Part shown: piece after piece, positions 23,493 through 35,042 of the stretch | Position numbering within the stretch: position 1 is the stretch's first letter | Layout of the letters: the number at the start of each line of letters is the position of its first letter | DNA from: Taxillus chinensis | Lineage: Eukaryota > Streptophyta > Magnoliopsida > Santalales > Loranthaceae | Assembly: GCA_023512835.1 (NCBI GenBank) | Contig: CM042087.1 | Span: forward strand, 16,152,853 to 16,216,852 | Direction: 5' to 3' | Length of the DNA stretch: 64,000 nt | Position numbers and translations under genes: made by a program | The notes under the pieces: model-generated | What the model was told of the DNA's origin: nothing | Seen by the model: the letters and a program-made list of their open reading frames with translations, nothing else | Database searches by the model: none

Positions 23493-25145
23493 GTCTCACA
23501 ACATGTCTTGTGTTTCATTTCAACCTACTTACCTGTGCATGAACATAAGTATGACACTGTTAATGACTTCTTATATCTCCATGACAATTAGTAGTGACTA
23601 AGTGTGATTCATGCATGTCTACTGCGGGAATTTGAGAAATCACATGGATGAAACTTGCCACCTCTGAACCTGGTTCAAGTCTTTTGTGCAACTTGTCATG
23701 AACCCTCAAGTCTTGAGTGAAATGAGTGTAATTCCCTTTATGTTTAAATTAAATGATATTCCTATTACTTGTCATTTTCATTCTGAGCGAATATCACCTG
23801 TATGGCATTTCATTCATTAACTAGTAGGAACTGTTGTATCTCATGGTACTGTTGGCTTGCATGAAAAGGATCCTCAATGATTTAATGCTCAAAGGATAAC
23901 TGAGACTGTAGTATTTGAGAATCATAAAAAGCCTATTACTTAACAAGAGCCACTACCTCTCACTCAAAAAAGGCAAGGTGAAAAAGGCAAAATGATAATA
24001 GATAATAGATTGAATGTCTATCTTAGGGGGAGTCCTCACTATTCCCCTCGACTGTGTCTCTGTTAGAGTAATAGTTGGAGGTCAAATTGTATGATCATGT
24101 GATTCAAAAAGACATTGTGTTGAGCTCTGTGCATGTAAAAAGGCTCATGAATAAGCACTGAAAATTGAGGCTTTACAAAAGAAAAGAGACAACTCACACA
24201 GACAACCTGCATGATCAAACTCCAAACTCTACCTATACTATGATGTAAATTAGATAATGATAAAGTGTGTGTTTTGATTCTTAATAGGGCCATCTTGTCT
24301 CTCAAGTCATCTATGCTGAACTGAAAATCATTGTTGGCTCAGGGTTGTGGTAAGATTCGGTTGACCATGAGTATACCAAATAGTGTAATTCTAGTTCCTG
24401 AATCATACTCACAAACTGATCCGAGAGTGAGAGGGTGAGGCCTTCACTGAGTGAGTTTTGCTAATATGTGAGATGACTGTTAATGTCATGACTGGGTTGT
24501 TGCATTTGATAAACCACGATTTACTAGATGCTATGTTAACATAGTGATCATTTTCTGGCACAAGATGTAGTGTGATGAAGTACTTAGTCACTTCTAAGGA
24601 AAATGGAAAGGTAAATGGTAGTGATGCAGCAGCCATACATGTAAACCAGGTATTACGGCTGAAAGAAATCAAGTTCTGGGCACGTAATTTCAATTCCACT
24701 CATAACACTGTTCTTCATGCATAATATTATGTGAATTATCATATGCATCACATGTGTGTTGTTAAGTGTTGAAAAAGTCCAAAGAAATCATCCTGTCGTT
24801 GAATTCGTAGTCGACCTCAAAGCAAACTGCATCGAAGAACTGCTGCCTCGAAGACTGCTGCTTCGAAGCCTCGAAGGTCGAAGCCCTGAAAGCTTCGTAG
24901 AGTCGCAGTCCAAAGGGTCGAAGCGAGACGGATTCAGTTTTCTCGTTACTCAAGCATCGCAGACACGTCAACACGTCACTGTGCACTTAAAATCCAAATC
25001 ATACCGACTTAAGGAGTGATGTGGACTTATTGCTTGAGTACTCCAACGGGTGGATCCGAGAGATGAAGAGATGGGTCAGAGAAAAGGACGCGAACCTAAA
25101 GACTAACCGACAAACTGTGTGACTTCTACGGTACGCTTCTCACCT
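23493..25145 (+). other. Post-pol spacer of copia 2, no gene seen
   Basis: AT-rich non-coding sequence. It contains a PPT-like TTAGGGGGAGTCC at about 24,023-24,035 and, at 24,780-24,930, a cluster of CGAAG/CTTCG words like those in several LTRs here. The short frames in it have no recognisable protein. Confidence 0.6.
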
Positions 25146-25223
25146 CATATATAAGTCACTGATAGAGACGGAGCCCAGAGGTACGTTGTTCGTTTTCACA
25201 CTCGAACCCTAACCCTAAGCGCT

Positions 25224-25261
<38 letters not shown>

Positions 25262-25352
25262 CTTGTTTTTCTCTCTTTCTCTCTCTCCTCTGACCACCTT
25301 CGAACCTTACAATCTCTTTCTACGAGTGTCTCTTTCTCTTTCTATAACCTCT
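25146..25352 (+). promoter_or_regulatory. Candidate internal promoter and leader of the accessory ORF
   Basis: A TATA box (CATATATAAG, 25,146-25,155) is followed by a leader holding the telobox-like AACCCTAACCCTAA (25,205-25,218), a (CT)n run (about 25,226-25,256) and further CT-rich sequence up to the ATG at 25,353. TATA, telobox and CT-rich leader are ordinary plant promoter parts. Their arrangement directly before an ORF inside a retrotransposon suggests separate transcription. This is inference from motifs. Confidence 0.5.
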
Positions 25353-26436
25353 ATGGCAAGTCCAAGCTCATCAATGGCCGACGAACTACACATCATTGTG
25401 CCGAGGTTTATCATCGATTGGGAAGCAATCGGCGACGCAAAGGTCAGCTAGCTGGGCGAGTTCAGAAATTGCCTTGATCAATCTGGGATTGCATCTGTCT
25501 GTACGGGGATGCAAGACGTGCTTGTAGAAGATGTCTCAGAATTTTACGAGACCTTGGGAATTGCTGGAGATGACATTGTGGGAACAGTAAAACGAGTGAA
25601 GATTCGAGTCTCAGCCGAAACACTTCGCAATGCATTACCACTCCCTAAAGGTAACTTTGATCCCTTACCTAGTCTCTCCAGAGAAGAATGTAAGTCATTT
25701 CTAGGGTATTCTGATCCTAGAAAGAAAGGACAGGGAGCCCTGAAGCTTGGGTTCTCCGGTCAGGCACTGGCAACTCTTATAGTCATCGGACAGTGCCTGA
25801 TGTGCAAGAAGACAGCTCATGACTATGCAAGTCATAAGCAGATGAAGATCATGTGTAGTATACTATAGGACAGAAAGATTGACTGGGAGCTCAGATACTC
25901 AACATGATCAAGTCTAAGAAGGATCACTTTGGTCTAGTGCTGACCAAAGTTTTGAGGTACCTTCACCCTGATGTTTTCAACCACCGACCCGTGATACCCC
26001 TGCCGGACAAATATATATTTAAGAGCTTCTACGAAGACGGGCGGCTAGAGATCAAGCCACTGAAGAAGACCGGGTCGAGTGCGAGGAGTCTTGTAGAAGA
26101 TACTGCCAGTTCAGTGAGAGCCCCAGTCCGTGTTCCAATGCCACCGAAACCTATTCCGCAGACTTCTCAGGATTCCTCTGCGTCCGCCGCAACGGCACAT
26201 ATAGCTGAAGTGGTGGAGAATATTACCAGAACTCATCTCCCCACTGATCCTTCACCTAAGGAGGCCCCTCCTACCGAGCTGCCCAGGGATACTGCAACAG
26301 TTAGAGAGCCTGCAGATGGAGAGCAGACACCAGCACAGGAAGCCCTAGAGGATAAGGGTATGACACCTATTCTGTCAAGCTCTCTTGGGGAGTCTGAGCT
26401 TGAAGAGTTTTATATTGAATATGCAAAGGCATATAT

Positions 26437-29125
26437 TGTAAAGACTCGTATTTGGGTAGTGTTGAGAGATAGCCATTTTATGGGCATGCAACTATCTAGA
26501 CTGTAGTGTAGTCGTCAATGTGAGCATTTTGACTGTACCTAGGCCCGATTCTGAGTCGGGGCCCTGTTTGACCCGATTGTTGACTTTTTGGGGTTTATTG
26601 GTTGACTTTTCGTTTGAGCGGTCATTTGAGTGTGGTAATATTTGAATAGTGTTGTGCTCGTCATTTCGAGCGTTTTGACAGTAATTTCACTCAATTTGGA
26701 GTTCGTGACCTCGGGAGGTCAATTATTGCGTTCAGGAGATCAATTATTGCTGAGAGGCCAATTATTGGCAGTAGTATAAATAATTAAGAAACTGCCTTAT
26801 CCCTTTAATTTGCTTGGTGCGTGCGTGTTTGAGCAAGAGAGATAAAGAGAGAGAAGGTGAAGAGCTTCCCTTGGTGATTTGGGGCGATTAGAGTTCGTAG
26901 ATCGCAAATAAGCTTTTCCAGGTAGGTGTCCTTGAACCTCTTATCTCGATTCTGTCTTTGAATATGCATGAATTTATCATGATTTATGAATTTGAGCATG
27001 AACCCTAGGTTTTGGGGAAAACCCAATTTTTGGGTTAGATTTAATGATTTAGTATAAGATCTGTGCGTAAGAACTGATTTATATCAGTTTGGGTATGTAA
27101 TTTTGTACTCTATTTAGTAAAACGCGTGTTTGTGAGTGCATGGAGGTTGCTGGGTCGATTCCAGATGAAAAATAGGTCAAAAACGATGATGAACAGTACC
27201 CTGGGTGAACTCTGGAGTCAGCAGCTTCATAGTCAGCAGTTGTGGAGTCAGTAGCTTCGTAGTCCGGAGCAGTTAGTCCGGATCAATAGTCCAAAGCAGT
27301 TAGTCCGGATCAGTAGTTCGGATCAGCAACAGTGATTCGTAGCATCGCTCTGCAGCAGTGTTTCCACAGCATCAATCCGCAGCAGTGTTCCGCAGATCCG
27401 TAGTAGTGTTCCACAGCAGTGCAACTGCACTACACTGGACATTTACATTGTAAACCACTATGCCTCTCCACAATACTTAAGTTACAATATAAATAACGAA
27501 ATACCCCCCCCCCCCCAATTTGGATTCAAAGAAAAATACTAGAAAAATTAATTCCCACTCCTTCAAAATGTGAAAATTGGGATTTAGTGTAAAATCTTGG
27601 AAAAATCCAGTTTTTCGTAGAGGTGAATTTTTGGAAAGTGGGGTTAGACATCTCAGAAAAATCCCAAAAAATCAAATTATCTTAGTTATGATATGGAGAC
27701 CCAATGCCAGGACTTTTTATTGCAAGAAAATAACTGCTATGGGTATCTCCTTCCTTAGTCAAGGAATGAGGATTGACTTGTGAAGGCTGGCTATAGTTCT
27801 AAAGGGAGTGTTGTATAGGGGTGTAAAACGGGCTAGTCCAGCCCGGCCCGCAACGGGGCGGGCCAGCCCGTTTAGGCCCGTGTTCTAAACGGACTGTGTA
27901 AGGCTCGGCCCGGCCCGGTCCGCAGCAATCCGTGGGGGCCCACGGGCTGGCCCGTATTTTTTATTTTTTATTTTTTATTTATTTTTTATTTTTTTAAAAT
28001 TTAAAAATATAAAATTTAATTTTATCAAACCAATATTATTTCAATTTTGTTTTATAATTATTTATATATAAAATTTAATTACTCAATTAAAATTATATAA
28101 TATAATATATGTATTAAATTTTAAGGTATTTATAAATAATAAAAATAAAAAATAAATAAAAAAAGCCCGCGGGCAAGCCCGCAGCCCGCACGGGCCAAGC
28201 CTAAACGGGGCAGGCTTAAATGGGCCAACCCATTTAGGCCCGCATTTTAAATGGACCGAGCTTTGCTCGGCCCGGCCCGGCCCAAGCCCGCAAGCCCGCG
28301 GGCTTTTACCCGTTTTACACCTCTAGTGTTGTACACCTTAAGACCATATTGGTGTTGGTATGATTGGTTTGTGGATTTGGGACTTAGGTTCCATGACTTG
28401 TTGGGTTCTCACCGTGGAGCACAGATGATGCTATGTGGTTGACGGGGCGGGCATATGCGCTGATGGCAGGCCTGTGTGGCGCTGTGGCCGTGGGAGGCAT
28501 ATGCGCCGATGGCAGACCTGTGTGGTACTGTGTCCGGGCATATAGCGATGTGGTAGGGCTGAGTGCTCTGAGCTGGAATCCTGTTGAGGATCGTGGACAA
28601 GCTGTCCTGTATGGGCAGGCTAAGTCCTGATGATTGTGCACATTACACATTGCACGAGTACACAGAGCATGTAGCATAGACTTGTATGTTTGCATGATGT
28701 GGAGTATTGGGGTCACCTACTGAGCTTGTCGCTCACCCCTACTTGTTATTTTCCCTTTTCAGGTGTGACCTGAGACTAGTGGAGGACTTTCTTCTAGGAG
28801 GACGTGCCCATTACTCTGATGTATGAGTACTGTATTTTGTATTGTATTATATATTATATCCCGGACATGGGTCCATGGATAGTTGTATTTGTATACTGTT
28901 TGTGATGTGATGTCTGTATGACTGTTTGACTCATTGTATGCATGATGATATATAGGAAAGTACAGGATTACCCTTGATGTATGACTGTACAGGGTTGCAT
29001 ATTTGAGACAGCACCCGCGGTGTAATCTCCATTGGTGCTAGTCACCAACCCCTTGACCTATCGGGTGCGGGCAACGGGAAGTCATGTTCCTGGTTCCGGG
29101 TTCCTTGGAATTTGGGGGCGTGACA
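26437..29125 (+). mobile_element. Solo Ty3-gypsy LTR inside the accessory ORF
   Basis: It starts TGTAAAGACTCGTATTTGGG and ends GGGGGCGTGACA. Its sequence is the reverse complement of the LTRs of the gypsy element at 32,641-41,954 for most of its length. The flanks are TATAT (26,432-26,436) and CATAT (29,126-29,130), a 5-bp target duplication with one C/T difference. No internal region or second LTR is present, as after LTR-LTR recombination. Without its nested MITE it is about 2.17 kb. It has a CAGCAGTGTTCCGCAG-type repeat region at 27,215-27,430. Confidence 0.9.
27816..28325. mobile_element. hAT-type MITE, 510 bp
   Basis: The terminal inverted repeats are TAGGGGTGTAAAACGGG and, reverse-complemented on the right, TAGAGGTGTAAAACGGG. 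A perfect 8-bp target duplication GTGTTGTA is at 27,808-27,815 and 28,326-28,333. The ends are rich in GGCCCGGCC-type sequence that can fold back and the centre is very AT-rich. No coding potential. The 8-bp duplication and TAGGGGTGTAAAA ends fit hAT-derived MITEs. Confidence 0.93.
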
Positions 29126-30094
29126 CATATGACCCCCAAAGCACTGAGGAAGGCTTGGATAGCCTTCAAAAAGCATATGGTGGACAAAGACCATTTGATT
29201 AGCTGGTTGGTTGAACAGGGTCTAGTGAGGAAAGACCCAGTGGAAGCTGTGTCCATTGCTGCTCCATCTCCCATCATGGATGAAACCCCTGCCACATCTA
29301 CTCTTCATGATGCTGAGATGGTGCCAAATGCTGTGGAAGAGGAAGCAGAAGAAGAAGAAGAAACCCTTACTGCTGCAGCCAGTGACTCCGATGCAGGAGC
29401 AGCTCCACAGGTCCCTGTGCCTGTGGAAAGTTCTGAGATGGCTACACCACCTGCACCGTTAATTCATCAAGTGACCACTCATGTGAGTGAGGAGTTAGCA
29501 GTCAATATCCCAATGGCCATTCCAGTACCGGCTGCGTCTCACTCCCGTTCCCTAACAACTGAAGAGGTAGATCTTCTTGCAAACAAAGTCCTTGAGAAAC
29601 TAATTTCCTCAGGCATCCTTAAAGCATCAGTATCTCAAGCTTTTGAGGAATGACTTGCTACAGTGGAATCAAGTATGGAAGAGGTACGAACTCAAGTAGA
29701 ATTATCTGACCGTACCCTAGACAAAGTGCAGCAAGAGATGACATCTCTCACACGTGTAAACTCCGACAGGTTCAGACATCTGGAGGAACACTGTGAAGAC
29801 ATTAAAGGTGCTTACCAGAGACAATACCAAGGTCTCAGTACAACCTTGGGGGCCATTCTGTCCAAATGTCATCGTCTTGCTAGTGGAGAGATAGCTCTAA
29901 CCATCAAAAACCCACACCCAATACCAACAGATAGGCCTGCACCTGAACCAGTTAATCCTACACCACCAGCAGAGCCTACTCCAAGTCATTCACCACCTCC
30001 ACCTACAGCCACTTACTCCCATGGGCGAAAGCGTGCGCACAGAACCACTGTCATTACAGATTCTGATGATGATGATGATGTGCCCATTGGAACA

Positions 30095-30717
30095 TGATAA
30101 CATGCATTTATGTCGTTATTCTAGTGCAGATTTAGGGTATTAAAGAGCATGATTAGAGCTTAATTCATCCATATTTCTTAGATATTTGCTCTAACACCCT
30201 AGGAAGACTACTTGGCCTATATATATGTGTTTTTGAGCTGTTTTGGCAGGTTTTTAGGCAATTTCATCTCATGGACATCAACCAAATCACTTCATTTACC
30301 AAAAAAGGAACTTGTGACAAAACAGGGTAGCCTGAGGAGGCAAAACAAGAGTGCACACCATATGGACCATTATAACGTGCAAGGATTTTATTGCAGCCCT
30401 GCCTTCTACACATTTGAAAGAAGCTTGGAGCAAAATTTCAGACCATTTGGAGGTGCACATCATATGGCCATATGACGTGCAATGTGCTGTGCAGCCGGAT
30501 TTTTGTATCGATTGCTTTGTTTTGTTATTTTAAGCACTTTTCTCTAAAGCACCTAGTCCAAATTATGCTTGGTTCGAGTTGTACTCAAGTTGGAAGAAAA
30601 ATGGAAACTACTTATCAAAACTACATCGTTTTGATAAGTGGCAACTGCTAACGGCTAGGGCACTCATTGCACAGCAGATTTCTCTATAAATAGATGAGGC
30701 AGCAGCCCTTTTGGAGG
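30095..30717 (+). repeat. 5' fragment of an Athila-like LTR
   Basis: It starts TGATAACATGC and matches the LTR at 15,925 for about 620 bp, including the palindrome CTTATCAAAAC...GTTTTGATAAG (30,611-30,638) and TATA box TATAAATA (30,685-30,692). Similarity stops at about 30,717 (TTTTGGAG). It abuts copia-2 coding sequence directly with no PPT, so it looks like the 5' end of an inserted Athila element, the rest deleted. Confidence 0.82.
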
Positions 30718-31770
30718 GTCGCAGACTCATAGAGTGGTAGACTCGTAGAGTTGTAGACTTCAGTTAATAGAGTGACACAAAAGACTAATCCAACCTGAAC
30801 TCTAGCATCAAAGACTCGAAGATATGAGTCGTAGACTCGCAGAAACACTGTAAAACCTGAAGCAAACTTTCACAACTTCCAACAGGTTCTAACTGAAATC
30901 TTCGAGTCACCAAACCTACGAGGCATCTACCTTCGAGGCAGACTTACAACCTTAAGCATATTCACTTAACGATATCTTTAGCTAAGGTTTGTACAGTATG
31001 CCTGCACCGTTCCGAGCAGTTGAGCGCATTAATGACACATTAATTGCTGTCAACTACCCTCCACGGATGAATGGCCAAGATCAACTGCATGCCAAATACG
31101 CAGTATGGGCATCTGATCTGTAAATCAGAGCAGATCAACCCATCCCCTGACATTCCGCATTTTCAGTGGCGGGAAGTCAGTCTGTCGGGATGGACAACAC
31201 GGCGCACGAGCATTTTAATCTTAAAAATATATCTCTCACACACTTAACAAAAAAAAATCAAAAGTTTAAACTCTCTCTAAAAAGAAGGAAACACATAGAA
31301 CACAAGATAATGGTTCTAACATGCTTCAAAGAAATAATCTCTTGCAGAACCAACGAAAGAGTTCCAACGCTAGTGAGAGAGACTCCAAGAGAGAAAAACT
31401 TCTAAGTGTTGTACGCCGTGTTGAATTAAGATCAAGATCAAAACTTTCGATCTAATCTACTTTCTTGTTTATCCAAGATCCAGTACGATCATCGAGTCTC
31501 TTCTCCGTGTTGTTTTCCACAATCCAAACTATCACAGATCATTAATTTCACAACTGAGATCTGTTGAGAAAAGAGCATTTACTCTTATCTCAATTTTGTC
31601 TGATAGTTCATCATCACTCACATTATCGCTCACAATACTACTGTCGTCTTCTTCATAAATACTTCCATCATAGTTATCCGTGGAGCAATCTAAAACCAGC
31701 TGACAGTCTAACTTCTGCAAATGAAGAAAGTCTATTCACCCCCCCCCCCTAAACTCACTTTGGGACTTGC
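30718..31770 (+). repeat. Probable distal part of a copia-type LTR
   Basis: The left part has CGTAG/CGAAG-rich repeats (30,720-30,960). The right end reads GTCTATTCACCCCCCCCCC then TAAACTCACTTTGGGAC, the form often seen at the 3' end of Sirevirus-type LTRs. It may be the remnant 3' LTR of copia 2, since orientation and place fit. No partner LTR is in the window to prove this, and I see no coding region. Confidence 0.45.
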
Positions 31771-31839
31771 AATACTGCTTTCTTCGGCCATTATTGAGAG
31801 AGAGAAAGAGTAGGATCTCTACTTTGAGCAGGTAGACTC

Positions 31840-31851
31840 GCTCTGATACCA
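31840..31851 (-). promoter_or_regulatory. Primer-binding site, initiator tRNA-Met type
   Basis: The - strand reads TGGTATCAGAGC, with the same two-base gap to the LTR as in the complete element. Confidence 0.9.
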
Positions 31852-32640
31852 CTTGTTGGTCCCTAAGAGCCTACAGGGGGGTGAATAGGCTTTAATCAAA
31901 AACTCTTTTTCGTCTCTGGCACAACACTTGTCTGGTTAAAAGATAGAATCAGTGCGGAAGATAACCAGATAATGGAAGTATTCTGTTTTATTATCAAAAG
32001 ATAATTATAACAAAATATAGCAGATTAAAGCTAATGAAGCTTTTCGATCCACTGAAAACTCTCTTACACTCTGTTTACAATGACTTATACACTAGCCAAT
32101 ACAATCTCTAAAAGCTCTTGTACATATACGCGCTTACTTATGAAAATATATAAGTCTTAATATATATAGCCATCTGTTGGAAAGACATTCTTGGAACATG
32201 ATCTTTCGAGCACCGTGCAGCATTGAATTCTTCTCGGAAATGTTTCTACTTTAATTATTGTGGATATGGAGCTCAAAGTCTTGGGTCTGTGAATAATAAG
32301 TATCTTCGCGTTATCCTAATTTCATTTAATGCCTATGTCCACATCTCCGTGTGATCCACGTGTAAGACGACGTAAATATTCAACGAGTCTTTCTTACATC
32401 GGGACACAGCGAGCTGATGACTTTAAATACGAAGTCGATAAAGTGAAGCAGCATCTTCTTAGTCCGTTGTAAAGTTCCTTACTCCGTTTTAATGAAACTC
32501 GGATCCTTACTCTGTGTCAGTGGTTGCTTACTCCGTATCAGTTTGATACTATAATCCTTATTCCATGTCAGTGCTTTCTTACTCCATATAAATGAGAAGT
32601 TCGGAGAGTTTACTCCGTACCAACGCTTCCTTACTCCGCA

Positions 32641-35042
32641 TGTCACGCCCCCGAATTCCAGGGAACCCGGAACCGGGTACATGACTTCCCCTTGCCCACA
32701 CCCGATAGGTCAAGGGGTTGGTGACTAGCACCAATGGAGACTACACCGCGGGTGCTATCTCAAATATGCAACCCTGTACAGTCATACATCAAGGGTAATC
32801 CTGTATTTTCCCATATATCATCATGCATACAATGAGTCAAACAGTCATACAGACATCACATCATACAGTATGCAAATACAACTGTCCACGGACTCATGTC
32901 CGGAATATCACATAAAACAATACAAAATATAACCGTATCATACATCAGAGTAGTGGGCGTCCTCCTGGAAGAAAGTCCTCCACTAGTCTCGGGTCACACC
33001 TGAAAAGGGTAAACAACAAGTAGGGGTGAGCGACAAGCTCAGTAGGTGACCCCAACACTCCACATCATACAAACATACAAGTCTATGCTACATGCTTTGT
33101 GTACTCGTGCACTGTGTAGTGTGCACAATCATCAGGACTCAGCCTGCAAACAAACATCAGGACCCAGCTTTCCCACACAAGACAGCTTGTCCACGATCCT
33201 CCACGGAATCCCAGCTTAGGGCACTCAGCCCTAGCTCCATGAGCTTAACGGCTCAACTAAGGCCTTAGCCTGTCCACAGCGCAATATGCCCGGCCATAGT
33301 TGCCACACAGGCCTGCCATCGGTGTATATGCCTGTCACGTCAACCACACAGCACCATCGGTGCATCACGGTGAGAACCCAAACAAGTCACGGAGTCCATG
33401 CCCCAATACCTCACACCAACATACTAACATGAGTATAGCATGTCATTCTCAACATTTCCTTTAAAATGTAGCCAGGTCTTCACAAGTAAATCCTCAATCC
33501 TTGATTTATGAAGGAAGTACCCATAGCAGCTATTTTCTTGAAATCAAAAGTCCCGGCATTGGGTTCCCATATCATAAATAAGATAATTTGATTTTTGGGG
33601 ATTTTTCTGAGATGTCTAACCCCACTTTCCGAAAATTCACCACTACGAACTTTTGGGTTTTTCCGAGACTTTACACTAAATCCCAATTTTCGCATTTTGA
33701 AAGAGTGGGAATTAATTTTTCTAGTATTTTTTTTGAATCCAAATGGGGGGTATTTTGTTATTTACATTGTAACTTAAGTAATACTTATGGGTATAGGTTG
33801 CAATGTAAATAGGTCCAGTCCGGTCGTCATACGGTGTCCGGTTACACCAGAGGCCGTGACTCGTAGCTCAGAACCTGCGACTCGTAGCTGCGGAACGGCG
33901 ACTCGTAGCTGCGGAGCGTGCCTTGAAGACTCGAAGCGAGGCTACGACCTTCGACCTACGAGGCTACGAACTTCGACCCTTCAACTACGAACTACGAGGC
34001 AACGAACCTACGAACTACGGGTCTACGAACTACGAACCTTCGACCTACGAACTACGGGTCTACGAACTAGGACCAAGAACTTCGGATTTTCGTTAGTTCG
34101 ACTCAGTAACGCGCCCAGGGTACTGTTCATCGTCGTTTTTGCCTGTTCTTCGTCTGGAACGCGGCCAGAAACTCCCAAACGCTCACTAACACCCCTGTTT
34201 CGCAACAAACTACGATATCTACCTCAAAACGCGTCCAGAACGCCTCTAAATTGCGCAGAAACAACAAAAACACGTATAAAATTCCAGATTTCCAGAAATC
34301 TAGATCTAAACCCAGATTTCCATGGTTAACTTATCAACCCTCGCGAAAAACACAGTAAATCAACCCCAAAATCACAGAAACATATATCCACAATGATATA
34401 AAACAGTTCTTAACCACAGATCTTATGCTAAACCACTAGATCTAACCCAAAATTGGTTTTCCCCAAATTTTAGGGTTCATGCTTAATTTCATAAATCATG
34501 ATAAATTCATGCAGATCCAAAACAAGAGAGAGATAAGGAGTTCAAGGACACCTACTTGAAGTGAATCTTTGAGCTCCACGAACCCAAATCGCCCCAAATC
34601 ACCAAGGCCTCCAAGCTCTCTCAAGCTCTCTCTCTCAAACGCACAAACGTGAAACGTAAAGGGAAAGCTTCTTTTTTTTCTGCTATTTATATTTCTGCCA
34701 GTCAACTGACCTAATCAACCATTGACCCAGTCAATAATTGACCTCCCAACACAAAAATTGACCTCCAAGGCCCCGAACTCCAAATTGAGTCAAACTACAG
34801 TCAAAACGCTCGAAATGACGAGCACAACACTAAACAGATATTATTACACCCAAATGACCGCCCAAACGCAAAGTCAACCAATAAACCCCAAAAAGTCAAT
34901 AATCAGGTCAAACGGGACCCCGACTCGGAATTGGGTCCAAGTATAGTCAAAATGCTCACATCGATGACTACACTACCGTCCAGATAGTTACCTTCCCATA
35001 GAATGACTATCTCTCAGAATTACCCAAATACGAGTCCTTACA
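32641..35042 (-). repeat. 3' LTR of the gypsy element
   Basis: It begins TGTCACGCCCCCG and ends CCTTACA on the + strand. On the element strand the TATA box is near 34,683-34,697 (AAATATAAATAG). About 600 bp downstream of it (33,880-34,085) lies an array of TACGAAC/TTCGAAC words. Small indels make it 56 bp longer than its partner. Confidence 0.92.

Larger units (their letters stand above)
19913..30094 (+). mobile_element. Second Sirevirus-like copia element, 5' and 3' truncated
   Basis: The order on the + strand is the end of gag, protease, integrase, RT, RNase H, a 1.7-kb spacer with a GGGGGAG tract (24,026-24,033), a candidate internal promoter, and an accessory ORF. The pol proteins are closely similar to those of the 14.2-kb element. 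The 5' LTR and most of gag are gone where the gypsy fragment abuts. The 3' end is cut by an Athila LTR start at 30,095. A solo gypsy LTR (26,437-29,125) interrupts the accessory ORF. Mutated catalytic residues show it is long dead. Confidence 0.88.
25353..30097 (+). pseudogene. Accessory ORF of copia 2, split by a solo LTR
   Basis: It starts MASPSSSMADELHIIVPRFI at 25,353. A TAG at 25,449-25,451 and a frameshift near 25,890 break the N-terminal domain (LKLGFSGQALATLIVIGQCL is a hydrophobic helix-like stretch). The frame open at 25,904 runs into the solo LTR at 26,437. After the LTR the same frame resumes at 29,131 (TPKALRKAWIAFKKHMV). The distal part is acidic, then shows a coiled-coil-like region (SSMEEVRTQVELSDRTLDKV, about 29,670-29,850), a Pro-rich tract, HGRKRAHR and DSDDDDD. 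One stop lies at 29,651-29,653. The final TGA is the first three bases of the Athila LTR, so the true C terminus is lost. No Ulp1 motif is present in what remains. Position and order match the accessory ORF of the 14.2-kb element. Confidence 0.75.

Noticed and set aside
29084..29128. Start codon at 29,084 for the + strand frame
   Set aside because: This part is translated from the end of the solo gypsy LTR. The genuine ORF segment begins at about 29,126-29,131.
33787..34329. 180-codon + strand frame rich in Arg, Leu and Thr
   Set aside because: It runs through the CGAAC word array in the gypsy LTR. The counterpart in the other LTR (40,820-41,266) is repeat-driven too.
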